A stretch of 56,782 bases of DNA from a virus. Under the pieces are notes generated by a model. It had not been told where the DNA came from. It ran no database searches and saw nothing but the letters and a program-made list of their open reading frames with translations. Positions within the stretch are counted from its first letter, which is position 1; every line of letters starts with the position of its first letter. The stretch lies in the IMG/VR virus record IMGVR_UViG_3300042885_000612, positions 1 through 56,782 of that record. One strand, written 5' to 3'. The position numbers were made by a program, and so were the translations under genes. Shown here one piece after another: positions 43,601-53,575 of this stretch.

Positions 43601-46600
43601 TAATATCTTTTACAGTCTCCATTTTTGCGGATCTGTTATTTTTTACTCTGTTAGCTAGATACTTTTCAGCAAGATTTATGTTAAATCTCATCTTTGCTAA
43701 TCTTTCTATATCAGCTTTATTTCTTTTATCTTCAGGTAAAGCTTCTATATCTTCACTTAACTTGTCAGCTGCTTTAGTCAAAGATCTAATCTTGTTTCTA
43801 ATTTGAGCATCGGTTAAAGTAGCAAAGTCAATCATTTGACCATTTATCTCAATAACAGGTGCTTCAATCTCACCAGTTGGAGTAGTAGCTTGTTCAGCTA
43901 ATTTCTTTTTATTGTATCTATCAATTATTTCTTTTGCAATTCTATTTGTTCTAATAAAAGAATCTCTTTCCTCAGCATAAGCATAATCATCTAAATCTAC
44001 AACTTTCTCCATCAACTCTGGATTATCATCCAGATATTCATTGTAGGCACCAGCTAAAAGTTCTCTTAATTCAACATCCATATCTTCATATGGAGTAGCA
44101 CTAGTAAAAGGAATAAATCTATTCTGTGCTTCTTCAGCTGCTGTATTAGCAACTTTTTCAGACATCTTATTGATATAATCTATTCTTCTTTGTGCATACC
44201 TTTCTTTTATTTCTTTTACAGCCTCTTGATCTTTTGGTTCTAATTTTAATGTATAGATATCTCCATCAAGAAATTGAGCTGTTATAGCATCTAATTCTAC
44301 CTTGTTACCTTTATCATTATCATAATAAAGTTGATCATCTTTTTTATAAAAGATTTGTTTTTGTTCTTTACCTGCCGCATCTAAATAAGAAACTTCAATG
44401 TATTGGTCATTACCTAATTGATCAAATACAGCTTGAATACCAACAAAAGGATCTCCCATTGTATCTAAACTTTTGATTCCTCTTTTTACTTCTATCTGAG
44501 GTAATGCATCAATTTCTTTTTGCATTTCTTCATCTAAGAAATCCAAGTTTCTTTCTAAGTCTTCATTTGTAGGATCAGCAACTCCTCTGATTGCAGTAGC
44601 AGAGGCTATAACAAATAAAGTTCTAAGTTCTTCATACTCTGGATGACCTTCTCTAATAACTGCTTTTCTAGTATTATCAAAAAATTCTTCAGGGATCATT
44701 CTTGGATTTCTCAAGAAATTTATTGCATCTTCCTCAGATATGAATACATTTCTATCAGCTAATGCATTAAGAATAGCATTAAGTTCTATATGAGCAAGTT
44801 GTTTATTTACTAGTTTATCATAATGGTCTTGTCTGTTTTCATATAGACGGGACATCCATTCATAATTTCTTTCAACATGTTCAGCAAATTCTTTTGGATT
44901 ATGGAGTAAGTTTATATAGTCAGCCATAATATTAGACTCTCTTCCAAGTTTATAATGGTCTAATAATAATTCAAATGCTTTATCAGCACCCTCTTCAAAA
45001 TAAGTACCCTCATTTAAATTAGCTGATGCTCTTAAGAAATTTTTATAAGCAGTTTCTAAATTAGTTTTTGCTTGTAAAGTTGCTTCTTCTGATTTAGGTT
45101 CTACTTTTAATTTAGCTAACAAAAATTTCTTAGCCTCTTCTCTAGCATCTTTTTCAGATAAAGCATTACCATCATTATCTTTTATATCTTTTAGTTTTCC
45201 TTCAGCTTCAAGATAGTCTAATTGTTCTTCAATATCAAATACTTCATAATTTTGAAAGTAATCATAAGCTTTAATGAACTCATCTAAAGCATCAAGTTTT
45301 TTCTGTTTTTTACCTGCCCCTGTTAAATCAAATCTGCTTGCGGTTCCTGAACCTTTTACAGCATCAATTTCAGCCTTTAACATGTCTCTCTCACTTTTCA
45401 TTTTAGAGACATTAGTAAGCATCTCCATATCCCTTGCAGATAGTGTTTTAGATAAACTTGGATCAGAAGATACAGCATTAACTATGGAAGACATCCTTTC
45501 TAAAGAGTCTTTGTATGAACTATTTAAAAAGACTGCATTCCTTTTTGCTAAGTTCCATGCTGAGTTAAATATGGCAGCTCGTTTATATTCATCAGTTCCT
45601 TTTTTATAGTCACCTAAATTAATTGGAGATGGATATCTTTTATTGATCTCATTATAAGTTTCTTCAATTTGATTTGCTTTATCTAAAACATTATTAACTC
45701 TATCTTTATATTTTTGACCTAAGCCTTTTTCTAACCCAAGATCTTCTTCAATCTCTTCAGCAGTCATATTATTATATTCACCTATGTAGTGCTTAAGCAT
45801 ATCATAGTTACCTGTTTCTAAAAATGCTGTAACAGTATCTACAATAGCTTCATCTGAAGCATCAAGAGCTATTTTTCTTGAACCAAACTTTTTAGCAGAA
45901 AAAATTTGATCTTGTGTGGCATAGTTGAAAATTTTTGATTCAAAGAAAGCTTGGGGATCTGAATACATTCTATTCATTGTAGCAGCTACACCTTTAGCAT
46001 AATTTGATTTAGCTTCAATATATTTATTGTATTCTTCTTTATTAAAGTTTTTATTATATGCTATAGAAGCCCACTCAACAGATTGATTTATTGGAGAAGC
46101 AAATAATCCCATTAATGCACCAGAGGCAAATATTTCAAAACCTTCTGATGTAAAAGGATTAAATTTTTTCCATGCTTCAGATATATATTCAGATTTATCC
46201 TTAGAGTATTCAGTTGCTGCCCTATTAAATAAATGTGCTCTTAATGCATTTGACTCAAACTTATTTACATAATAATTCTCAAGACCCATTGATAATGTTT
46301 CCTGAACATTTTCTTGTAAACCTTCTGCAATGTTTCCTTTAAGATATACTAATGCACCTTTTGCAGATTTTCTAATTGGATCTTTTGCAAAAGATTTTAA
46401 AGTTTCTTTAAAACTATATTCAACAAACTCACCTTTGTATTTATTTTTAAGTCCACCTTTTTTTACAACATCTTTATTCTTACGAATAACCATCTTACCA
46501 ACCTTAGAATCTAAGTTCAATATATCATCAGTCTTGCTTCTTAAGAAGTTTTTAATTCCTCCTTTTGGTCCCATTATATTAGGGAATGTAATTTTATTTG

Positions 46601-47972
46601 TTCCATATACAAGAGCAACATTCCAAAGTAATGTTTCTTGTCCAGCATCAATTGCTTGTTGTAACATAGCTCTTTGCATCTCATCATCTGGAGTTTCTCC
46701 ATTCTTCATATAATAATCATTATATAATTTTTCATATGTAGAATTTTGAACTAAACCACCTTCAAGTCTAGCTTCAGATAAAGCCATATTTAGAGCTCTC
46801 ATGTCTCTATATAAACCACCTGCCGTTTTATTTACAACTTGATAACTTTTAGCTAGTCCTGTAAGGTTATCTAAATTTTTACCAACACCAGCTATAGCAT
46901 CAATTGTATTGTCTAAAGGGTTAAGAAATTTTACTATGTTATTTGTTCTTACAGCATTCCAAAAACCTCTAGATCCATTAATAGTTCCACCAATTCCTTT
47001 AATACTATTATTTAAAACTTTACCATAAGCAGCAGATGATCTAGCTACTGCTTGAGCTCTACTAGCTCTATTAAGATTCATTCCTTTTGAAGCAAAATTT
47101 GGTAACTTTCTAGACATAGATATTGTTTTTCCTACAGTACCTAGTTTTCTCATATTATTTGCTGTAGCAGCTACAACACTTGCACCACCAGTTTCAGGAG
47201 CTAATAATAGAGCAATACCTTCTTCTGCAATTGCTTCAGTAATTATACCTGCAGTATAACCAAAGTTCATTGCTGTATTATTAAAGAAAGAACCAAAACC
47301 ACCTGTACTATCTTGACCAATTGCAGCAGCTCTTTCATAAAAGTCTGCCTCTTCAGGATCAGCACTAAAATCACCTGTCATAGCTTTAGCTAAACTTTTT
47401 GGTCCTGAAACAAATCCTCTAAAAAACAATGGCCAAAAAGAATTAGTCATCATTCTACTATGTCTCTGCCACCAAGTAGTATTGTCATTATATAATGCTT
47501 CATTATTTCTAATTGGAGAGAACCCTAACTCATCAAATTTTTCTTGACCAAAAGCTTGGTATCTTTCCATAAAAGCATCTCCATTAGGAGCATCTTTGTA
47601 AGAATAAATTCTACCAAAACTATCTTTTGGCTGTGCATTCCTAGTAGCATTCTGACCTTTCCATTTAGCCATCCATGCCATTGCTCTATCAGAAGCTGAT
47701 GATTTAACAGGAGATGGTGTCTTACCAGGAACTGTTCCAGTTGCAAGTTGTCTTACATTAGGAGCTTGGTTAACTAATCTGGATTGAGGAGGTAATATAT
47801 TAACAGCTGGTATATCATACACATTTTTATAATTCTCTAATGTAGGCACATTAATATTATCACCTTCAAAAGGACTTAATCCAATTGGGTCAATAGTAGG
47901 TAAATCAACCTTTCCAACATCAGGTCCTAATGGATCTAATGGGTTAAATGGTATTCCAGTATCCTCTGCCAT
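40629..47972 (-). CDS. Giant virion-associated protein with PD-(D/E)XK nuclease motif
   Basis: A 2447-residue protein, first of the three giants. The N-terminal region is proline-rich, followed by a typical crAss-like segment (residues about 110-260: FGRIYSYKDAPNGDAFMERY, GFVSGPKSLAKAMTGD, FFNNTAMNFGYTAGII) with a hydrophobic stretch near 240-270 (AIAEEGIALLLAPETGGASV). Residues about 1640-1720 carry a PD-(D/E)XK nuclease site: GEIDLLIVD, SIVDIKSGNKDKW and QQTAYANMFYNM. Residues 1850-2250 are long coiled coils. It may form part of the ejected RNA polymerase complex; the nuclease target is unknown. Its stop overlaps the start of the 4739-codon gene. Confidence 0.8.
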   Translation of the reverse strand: MAEDTGIPFNPLDPLGPDVGKVDLPTIDPIGLSPFEGDNINVPTLENYKNVYDIPAVNILPPQSRLVNQAPNVRQLATGTVPGKTPSPVKSSASDRAMAWMAKWKGQNATRNAQPKDSFGRIYSYKDAPNGDAFMERYQAFGQEKFDELGFSPIRNNEALYNDNTTWWQRHSRMMTNSFWPLFFRGFVSGPKSLAKAMTGDFSADPEEADFYERAAAIGQDSTGGFGSFFNNTAMNFGYTAGIITEAIAEEGIALLLAPETGGASVVAATANNMRKLGTVGKTISMSRKLPNFASKGMNLNRASRAQAVARSSAAYGKVLNNSIKGIGGTINGSRGFWNAVRTNNIVKFLNPLDNTIDAIAGVGKNLDNLTGLAKSYQVVNKTAGGLYRDMRALNMALSEARLEGGLVQNSTYEKLYNDYYMKNGETPDDEMQRAMLQQAIDAGQETLLWNVALVYGTNKITFPNIMGPKGGIKNFLRSKTDDILNLDSKVGKMVIRKNKDVVKKGGLKNKYKGEFVEYSFKETLKSFAKDPIRKSAKGALVYLKGNIAEGLQENVQETLSMGLENYYVNKFESNALRAHLFNRAATEYSKDKSEYISEAWKKFNPFTSEGFEIFASGALMGLFASPINQSVEWASIAYNKNFNKEEYNKYIEAKSNYAKGVAATMNRMYSDPQAFFESKIFNYATQDQIFSAKKFGSRKIALDASDEAIVDTVTAFLETGNYDMLKHYIGEYNNMTAEEIEEDLGLEKGLGQKYKDRVNNVLDKANQIEETYNEINKRYPSPINLGDYKKGTDEYKRAAIFNSAWNLAKRNAVFLNSSYKDSLERMSSIVNAVSSDPSLSKTLSARDMEMLTNVSKMKSERDMLKAEIDAVKGSGTASRFDLTGAGKKQKKLDALDEFIKAYDYFQNYEVFDIEEQLDYLEAEGKLKDIKDNDGNALSEKDAREEAKKFLLAKLKVEPKSEEATLQAKTNLETAYKNFLRASANLNEGTYFEEGADKAFELLLDHYKLGRESNIMADYINLLHNPKEFAEHVERNYEWMSRLYENRQDHYDKLVNKQLAHIELNAILNALADRNVFISEEDAINFLRNPRMIPEEFFDNTRKAVIREGHPEYEELRTLFVIASATAIRGVADPTNEDLERNLDFLDEEMQKEIDALPQIEVKRGIKSLDTMGDPFVGIQAVFDQLGNDQYIEVSYLDAAGKEQKQIFYKKDDQLYYDNDKGNKVELDAITAQFLDGDIYTLKLEPKDQEAVKEIKERYAQRRIDYINKMSEKVANTAAEEAQNRFIPFTSATPYEDMDVELRELLAGAYNEYLDDNPELMEKVVDLDDYAYAEERDSFIRTNRIAKEIIDRYNKKKLAEQATTPTGEIEAPVIEINGQMIDFATLTDAQIRNKIRSLTKAADKLSEDIEALPEDKRNKADIERLAKMRFNINLAEKYLANRVKNNRSAKMETVKDIINREILRFQDGITKTSNNSKYVIDDDLYTRVTTAIESLKKDAYNYKNINIVLAEFNKTIGQGKSVDDFIAALKTRLPIGTDGMSKYVYKVLARNLKQVIEPEDPKAKKLSADELKNYLKEQISELTYEESRIGGNYLDAEIRKFLDEGEAQFDETKIDKAAFDAIFGPNSVLAKLKTRQDNGEIKIYANNIKLFDKDSKIAGEIDLLIVDREGAVSIVDIKSGNKDKWSGFHDAANPYSKKETYLLQQTAYANMFYNMTGIMPKVYLLPIEIESDPNVDLDEKTGLPIGGKILTAKYATSPVQLGENLIVLDPNTAYGDETIQEKVDTLIPRKEFVPAEPATTPLQEVSDEEFQDFVDNRNVSQSRLDDITYKISRGIELTERELAISQEFVADINFKLIQLAQQEQENQVGDDAESATGKAVLDEVSKALTESEKETRQRNIDILNRRISILESRALENDKSLGELQDTLGFLQNMLDSSVEIAGLEFEALMNSANSLYELANKLKSAKQVKRGEKIKARAGQYEKETKEKARKITFKEAQFILNTVRKVQDEIRQLEEIKKDLTNQINYYNNLKTDPSMRLINKSEINQKIVKVKRKISTIEKLINILRNAIRKSLEYLQEYLKIFNKYNTKLDRFRKDTGFQELSADEIRALIDSLDPNDVSTLDRYPQLKKQFDTLVDKVNKSMDDVEFTDEVIQVERDRLEELVAAHKKYNDQLRYLQELLEPVAADAFYESPLSDKNAPDAPKPKTGGTPAQQRIQTRIEETNKEIQDAKDDMGDTVGSFSLSDIEEAPSGQPAVKTEGFKTLSDMVEAANDLIELNKIYDVITDYTLTVDELDQLSDLIDQRTEALQTNTATITYNENNISKGDRFIVKNAIFINKEIFAEPGNSLFIESVNENGVTVYKVLGGETENLTFEELTNNTTLDNMSNIPQEEPVVLSTEDKNVIKSSLDAANSITTDDLDAVKDSIKNKSMDDLENDLLETNVCE

Positions 47973-47978
47973 AATTTA

Positions 47979-50900
47979 TTATTCTAATCCGTATTTAATA
48001 TTTTGATTTTGCAGGTTGATTTGAGCTGACATATCTTCCCAATCTTTTATAATGCCGTCTATATCCTGACCATTTGTAAATGTAGGTTCCCATCCGGAAT
48101 ATTCTTCTAACTTACCTGTTTCTGGATTATACACATTTATTTTAGATTGATATTGATACTGATTACTACCTGAACTTAAGACAGGTGGAACTGTAAAATT
48201 AAGCTCATGACCACCTAAAGGATCTACAAAATTTAATTCTTTATTATATTTTAATACAGCTTCTAGAGGTGATGTAAAAGTACCTTCAATAAGAGAGTTC
48301 ATAATCTTATCACTATCGGCCATAATTGATAATCCATTTTGCAATAATCCATCATACTCATCTTTTGATAAGAATCCTTTTTTTGGATCTGCCTGATTAT
48401 AATATCCATCTAAGAATTCTTTTGGTAGTCTAATAAAATTACCTGCTCTATTTTTTTCACCTGCTGCAAATAATACACCTCCAATTTCTATTGCTGGTTG
48501 AGGTTTTGTAAAGTCATTAAATCTAGTATTGAAATCATTTAATATAGTATATAGCTTTTGCTGTGTTTCTGCCTCTTTAGCATCTTTAATAGCAGATTGT
48601 TTAAAACCACCATATGTTAGTATACCATCTTTACCATCAAATGCAATCCCACTATTTAAAATAGTAGACATCATTTCATTATAGTATCTTCTACCATCCC
48701 CACCTTTTTGATTAGCTACAACACTATTAGCGGCATTTTGAAATACATTGTTTACTAAACCATTAATAGAAGCAGCAGCAGGACCTGCAGGTATTCCTCC
48801 TTTTTGTTGTATTTTATTTACTTGTTGTAAATACTTATTCCATGCTTGATTAGTTGCTTCATCAAAAGTACTTTGTCTACCACCTGTACCAGTAATACCT
48901 AATCCAGGTGAGTTTATTGAACTACCATAACTTTGTCCAGTAAATGTTTCTTGAGCTAATTTTGTATATGTTGGATTAGCATCAAGAAATTCTTTTTTAG
49001 TTTGAAATATTGATCCTCTTGAATCTGTCATTTTTAAACTATATTCTTTAGCAGCTATCATTTCTTTTTGAGCAGTCATTTGTTGAGCTACTGCTTTATC
49101 TGCTTTATCTTTCCATTGAAAATAAACTTTTTCATATTTACCATAATCTTTCAATGGTTTAACATAACCCTGCATTGCTTGTCTTTCCATTTCAAACTCT
49201 GGAGAGTATGGGGCATTGGCCGCTAGATAACTATCAACTCTTTCAACTAAACCTGATATATAGGTATCACCATACTTTTTAGATAATGACATTAAATAAT
49301 CAGCACCTTTTTCTTGAAAACCTTTTTGAATATCCTCAACTTTCATTAAGTCTTTTGTACCTTTACTAACCAGCATTAGATCTTTCATATACTGATTTGC
49401 TCCAGCCAAAATACCTCCTTTATTATCCATATAAGCTGACAGACCGCTCATCATTGGATCTTTATCTTTAGCAAGAGCATAATCAGGATTAATAAGTTTA
49501 GCTAAATCTCCAGGACCAATTTTATTTTGTAATTTATTTAATGTATTAAAAACAGTATTTAATGCTTGATCTGTTTGAGCCTTTTTTTGAGCATTAGCTA
49601 AATTCTGTTTTTCTACATCATATACATTTGCTTTTTTATTATCTGGTATTGGAGTTAAGTTATCATTAGGTATTGTTTTTGTAGTAACCTTTTGATTTGG
49701 ATTACCAACTACCCTAAAATCTTTTAATGGTTGATTTGTATTAGGGTCAATTATTTTATTACCTTGAGCATCTGTAACTTCATATTCTTCATATACACCA
49801 TTACCTGTTTCAACTCTCCATTTATCATAGTCAGCTTTTCTTTCTTTTTCAGCTTTGATAGCATCAGCTTGAATTTTAGCAGCAGCTACTTTTTCTCTTG
49901 ACTGATTAGCCATTTGCTGTGCTTGAATTTTATAAGCACCTGAAGTATGAATCTGTTGCATTTCTTGAGAATGTTTGATCTCAAGAACTTTATATGGATT
50001 TTCTTTAATACTTGTTTTAGCATCTCTATAAGCATATATCTGAGCTGCTTCTCCAAAATCTTTCTCCATTAAAGTACTTGCCATACCGGCATCTACTTTA
50101 TATCTTAAAGTAGCAACATCACTATAAGGGTTAGTCCAACCAGATGATGTAGTTGATGTTGAATTAGAATTGCTAAACATCTCAGATTCCTTTTGTATTC
50201 TAGCTAAGACATCATCATTTATCTTTTTGTTATCTTTTAAGTCTTGTAATTTATCTTCAGATCCAACAGGTGCCTTTTTATCATCAATTAATTTTTGTAA
50301 ATCATTGATTCTTTTATCATAAACATCACTGTTCTTTTGAATACTTTTATATTGAAGGTCTCTTTGTTTCTTAAGTATATTAAAACTATTCTCAAGATAC
50401 TTCATCTCTGCAGCATTCTTATCTCCATTGAACTCTCCAGCATTACTGAATGCATAATCTTTTCTATTAACATATGCTTGAGTTTTATAAACAGATTGTA
50501 TACCAGGATCTGATCCCAAGCTTGATTCAAATAATTTTTCTAAAGGTTCAATAAGTTGTTGACCATTCTTCTGGGTAATAATCCATCTTTGATCATCAGT
50601 AAACTTTACACTCTCTACAGAAAGACCAGCATCTTTAGCTAACTTAAGAGCTTTCTCCATTGTATTTACATAAGGAGTATAAGAGACTCCGGCCATTCCC
50701 ATAGCTTCTTCATCTGTAGCTTCTTTAAATTCATCTTTTCTATAGTTTAATTCCTTAAGGCCTGTATCCCAATATTGTTTTCTATCTTCTTCTTTTGCAG
50801 AACCTTTTAATGCATTTGCTCTTCCTGTTTCTCTATTGTATGTTTTAGTCCAAGCCATGTCTTTCATCAAATTTTTATCCTCATAAAAAGGTTTAAAAAC

Positions 50901-51182
50901 TTGAGTAGCTTGATTTACATTTTGCTCTAATGAAAGATCAAGTCCAGAAACTCTTTTAAGATTAAATTCAATTTGTTTTAAAAGATCTTCTTTCTTTTTT
51001 ACATTGTTATCTCTTGTAAGATCAGCATAAAAATATTGACCATAAACTTTATTTAAAGCCTTCCAATTTGAATCATACTGAGACTGCTTAGTTTGCATTA
51101 AACTAGCATAGAAATTCAGGTCCGGTTGAAATGGTTGGAACTGAGGAATATAGTCTGTGACACCTTGTAAATACGTTGCCAT
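47979..51182 (-). CDS. Probable cargo/ejected virion protein (crAss-like)
   Basis: A 1067-residue soluble protein. The N-terminus MATYLQGVTDYIPQFQPFQP, with NKVYGQYFYADLTRDNNVKKK and LSLEQNVNQATQVFKPFYED after it, matches what I recall of a conserved crAss-like virion protein next to the RNA polymerase genes, packaged as cargo in the head. The middle (350-550) is helical and Q/K-rich; residues 720-800 include GS-rich low complexity (SYGSSINSPGLGITGTGG). No enzyme motif is evident. It lies after the only sizeable gap (61 bases) in the minus-strand block. The cargo role is from memory of the family. Confidence 0.7.
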   Translation of the reverse strand: MATYLQGVTDYIPQFQPFQPDLNFYASLMQTKQSQYDSNWKALNKVYGQYFYADLTRDNNVKKKEDLLKQIEFNLKRVSGLDLSLEQNVNQATQVFKPFYEDKNLMKDMAWTKTYNRETGRANALKGSAKEEDRKQYWDTGLKELNYRKDEFKEATDEEAMGMAGVSYTPYVNTMEKALKLAKDAGLSVESVKFTDDQRWIITQKNGQQLIEPLEKLFESSLGSDPGIQSVYKTQAYVNRKDYAFSNAGEFNGDKNAAEMKYLENSFNILKKQRDLQYKSIQKNSDVYDKRINDLQKLIDDKKAPVGSEDKLQDLKDNKKINDDVLARIQKESEMFSNSNSTSTTSSGWTNPYSDVATLRYKVDAGMASTLMEKDFGEAAQIYAYRDAKTSIKENPYKVLEIKHSQEMQQIHTSGAYKIQAQQMANQSREKVAAAKIQADAIKAEKERKADYDKWRVETGNGVYEEYEVTDAQGNKIIDPNTNQPLKDFRVVGNPNQKVTTKTIPNDNLTPIPDNKKANVYDVEKQNLANAQKKAQTDQALNTVFNTLNKLQNKIGPGDLAKLINPDYALAKDKDPMMSGLSAYMDNKGGILAGANQYMKDLMLVSKGTKDLMKVEDIQKGFQEKGADYLMSLSKKYGDTYISGLVERVDSYLAANAPYSPEFEMERQAMQGYVKPLKDYGKYEKVYFQWKDKADKAVAQQMTAQKEMIAAKEYSLKMTDSRGSIFQTKKEFLDANPTYTKLAQETFTGQSYGSSINSPGLGITGTGGRQSTFDEATNQAWNKYLQQVNKIQQKGGIPAGPAAASINGLVNNVFQNAANSVVANQKGGDGRRYYNEMMSTILNSGIAFDGKDGILTYGGFKQSAIKDAKEAETQQKLYTILNDFNTRFNDFTKPQPAIEIGGVLFAAGEKNRAGNFIRLPKEFLDGYYNQADPKKGFLSKDEYDGLLQNGLSIMADSDKIMNSLIEGTFTSPLEAVLKYNKELNFVDPLGGHELNFTVPPVLSSGSNQYQYQSKINVYNPETGKLEEYSGWEPTFTNGQDIDGIIKDWEDMSAQINLQNQNIKYGLE

Positions 51183-51243
51183 TTTATTTTTTTATCTTTT
51201 GTAAAACTATTAAAATTTTTAAAGTTTAATAAACTTATTATGT
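51183..51243 (-). promoter_or_regulatory. 61-base AT-rich gap in the late block
   Basis: The only gap over 12 bases in the minus-strand block. Read on the minus strand it is almost all A/T and ends in the A-rich leader (agataaaaaaataaa) directly before the ATG of the cargo gene, with no Shine-Dalgarno core. It has no clear TAnnTTTG element. It could hold a promoter or an RNA processing site that sets the level of the cargo and giant proteins. Confidence 0.35.
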
Positions 51244-53565
51244 TTACATAAACTCTGGCCAAGCCATGTATATGAATCCACCATCTCTAAACATAACCCC
51301 ACCTTTCTGACCATACATAGCTGCAACAATGTTTGGATCAGGAGCAACTGAATTATCAGATCCTCTTGATTTATACCAATTAGCCATCATTACTCTTTGT
51401 ACATCAGCATCTAATCCAGAACCTTTAAGTTGTTGTGCATATGCAATTTCATCTTCAGGTTTAATTGGATTAGGATCTTTTTGAGTTGGATTATAATACA
51501 TTTGACCACCAACAGATGGATCAACTTGATAGTTAGGATACATTTGATTTAATGCATCTGTCTTATATTTATTTGTATCAGCTGTATTTGCAGCTAATGT
51601 TTGATTATCTGCCAACTGATTTAATGCATTATCATATTGTTGATTAGCAATTGTAGTACCCATAAAGTCTTTAGTCTCAGCTTCACCTCTTAAAAGATTC
51701 TCCTGATTTCTAATACCTGTTTTAGTTTGATCCCACTGATTGGCTATATTAACATTTTGATTATTTATATTAGAACCAATATCTGCAATACCTTGTAAAG
51801 TTCCAGCTTGAGAAGCAGCATTTCTGGCAGCAAGTTGTTGAGGTCCTGCAAAAGCTGCATTACCTTCTACTTCTGTAGCAGCTCTTTCACCAAGTGCAGC
51901 ATACTGTCTAGTAGGATCTAACCAGTAAGGTCTACCTTCTTCAAGATCAACTCTTGCAGACCATGGAAGATATTTCTTTAATCTCATTCTATCCATGAAT
52001 GCATTCACTGAATTTCTAGTATCTTGAATCCAGTATTTTGCTGGTGGTCTACCTTGAGCCATACCTTTCATTCCTCCAGGACAATCTGGTTCAGTACCAT
52101 TAGGTCCACAAGGAACTTCTATTTTTTGACCATTCTCATCAAGACAGTAACATTTTTTTACTTCTTCTTCACAAGGACATTTACCATCTTTATCAAGTGG
52201 AGTAACTACATCATTACCATCTTTATCTTTACATACACATTCTTTACCCGGACCTTCTTCTTTGTAGAATTCCATTTCTTCATCAACAACCTCACAACCT
52301 TTTAAGTAACCAAGAAGACTTTTGTGAGCAATACCTGCAGCAATCATTTGTTCTGCTGTAGCTCCATAATATGAACCACCCTCTGTTTTCATCCAAGCAC
52401 AAACATCCTCTTGATTATAACCTGCACCACCTCTTACAACAGGACCTCTTTCTGCAAGTGTTTTAACATCAATACCTCCTCTAGAACCTCTACCCCATTC
52501 ACCACCTCCTAAATCAATCCATCCTGTACCTTCTTTTGATTTGTTATAGGTTCTATTTTTATTTTGAGAAAGACGGTTTTTGTCAAGAGCTGTTCTATTT
52601 GGTAAAGGATTACCTTTTTTAGCTTGTGGTAATTGTTTTATTCTTACTGCATGTTTTTGTGCTCCACCAAAGGCATACTCAGGATAAAATCCTCCCATTG
52701 ACATACCATATTGTGCCATAGGTGCTTGACCCATATCTTCTGGAGTCATTTGGGCTGACATCATCATTTCTCTAGGATCCATTTGTGGTTGACCTTCCAT
52801 AGGTTGAGGCATAGCTATAGGAGCTCCATTTGGCATTTGAGTTGGCATACCTTCTCCACCTGGCATTGGAGCATCTTGTTGCATTGGTCCTTGTGCCATT
52901 TCAGCTTGAGCAGCTTCCTCTTCTTGTGGTATAAAGTCTTCTTCAGAAAGACCATTAGCCTCCATAAATGGTTTAGCTATCATTGGTATACCTTGAGGAA
53001 AACCTTTTTTTGCTTCTTGGGCAAGAGCTAATGCACCAAGTTTCATGTTATAATTACGGATCATTAATTCAGCAGTTTTTCTATCTAGATAGTCTGAATC
53101 TGGATCTTGTAATATTGATCTATAATGATTTATGTCATACTGTTTAGCTAGCTGTGCAGGAGTATAAGATTTTTGTTTTTGAGCTTTCTTAACTACTTTA
53201 CCAAACTTTTCAAGTAAGTCAGGATCATTTATTTTCATTTCTCTAAAGTCTGAGAAAATAAATGTATCCTCTGGAAGTTTTAATGGTACACCACCTTGAG
53301 CATGTCTTGGTCCTTTAATAGTATAGTGCTCAGGAAAACCATCAAAGTTGATATCTCCTAATACAGTCTCTCCACCTTCAGCTTCTAAGTTAGCTTCTTC
53401 TCTAGGTACTTTACCAATAGACTTTTGAGGCTTCATAGATTTATTGCTCATCATAGAGTTAAAATCAGCTCCACCTAAACCGACTATATCATTTTTTAAA
53501 GAACCATCAACTTGATAACCCATACGGGCTTCTGGTAATTTTTTAATTTTTACTTTATACTTCAT
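51244..53565 (-). CDS. Probable virion protein, Q/G/P-rich with cysteine-rich segment
   Basis: A 773-residue protein. The N-terminal domain (1-190) has EEANLEAEGGETVLGDI and YTIKGPRHAQGGVPLKLPED then FIFSDFREMKI, a signature I recall from structural proteins of crAss-like and related Bacteroidota phages. Residues 215-300 are M/Q/P/G-rich. Residues about 440-500 are cysteine-rich (CVCKDKDGND, KDGKCPCEEEVKKCYCLDENG). A short motif, IKKLPEARMG at the N-terminus, recurs as IKQLPQAKKG near residue 310. It ends with a Gly/aromatic tail (GGVMFRDGGFIYMAWPEFM). Virion location is inferred; no enzyme motif is seen. Confidence 0.65.
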   Translation of the reverse strand: MKYKVKIKKLPEARMGYQVDGSLKNDIVGLGGADFNSMMSNKSMKPQKSIGKVPREEANLEAEGGETVLGDINFDGFPEHYTIKGPRHAQGGVPLKLPEDTFIFSDFREMKINDPDLLEKFGKVVKKAQKQKSYTPAQLAKQYDINHYRSILQDPDSDYLDRKTAELMIRNYNMKLGALALAQEAKKGFPQGIPMIAKPFMEANGLSEEDFIPQEEEAAQAEMAQGPMQQDAPMPGGEGMPTQMPNGAPIAMPQPMEGQPQMDPREMMMSAQMTPEDMGQAPMAQYGMSMGGFYPEYAFGGAQKHAVRIKQLPQAKKGNPLPNRTALDKNRLSQNKNRTYNKSKEGTGWIDLGGGEWGRGSRGGIDVKTLAERGPVVRGGAGYNQEDVCAWMKTEGGSYYGATAEQMIAAGIAHKSLLGYLKGCEVVDEEMEFYKEEGPGKECVCKDKDGNDVVTPLDKDGKCPCEEEVKKCYCLDENGQKIEVPCGPNGTEPDCPGGMKGMAQGRPPAKYWIQDTRNSVNAFMDRMRLKKYLPWSARVDLEEGRPYWLDPTRQYAALGERAATEVEGNAAFAGPQQLAARNAASQAGTLQGIADIGSNINNQNVNIANQWDQTKTGIRNQENLLRGEAETKDFMGTTIANQQYDNALNQLADNQTLAANTADTNKYKTDALNQMYPNYQVDPSVGGQMYYNPTQKDPNPIKPEDEIAYAQQLKGSGLDADVQRVMMANWYKSRGSDNSVAPDPNIVAAMYGQKGGVMFRDGGFIYMAWPEFM

Positions 53566-53575
53566 GTTGGTATAA

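Noticed and set aside
33965-47746. Open frames of 60-130 codons antisense or out of frame to the giant genes.
   Set aside because: They fall wholly inside long conserved-motif frames, have biased composition, and lack coupled starts.
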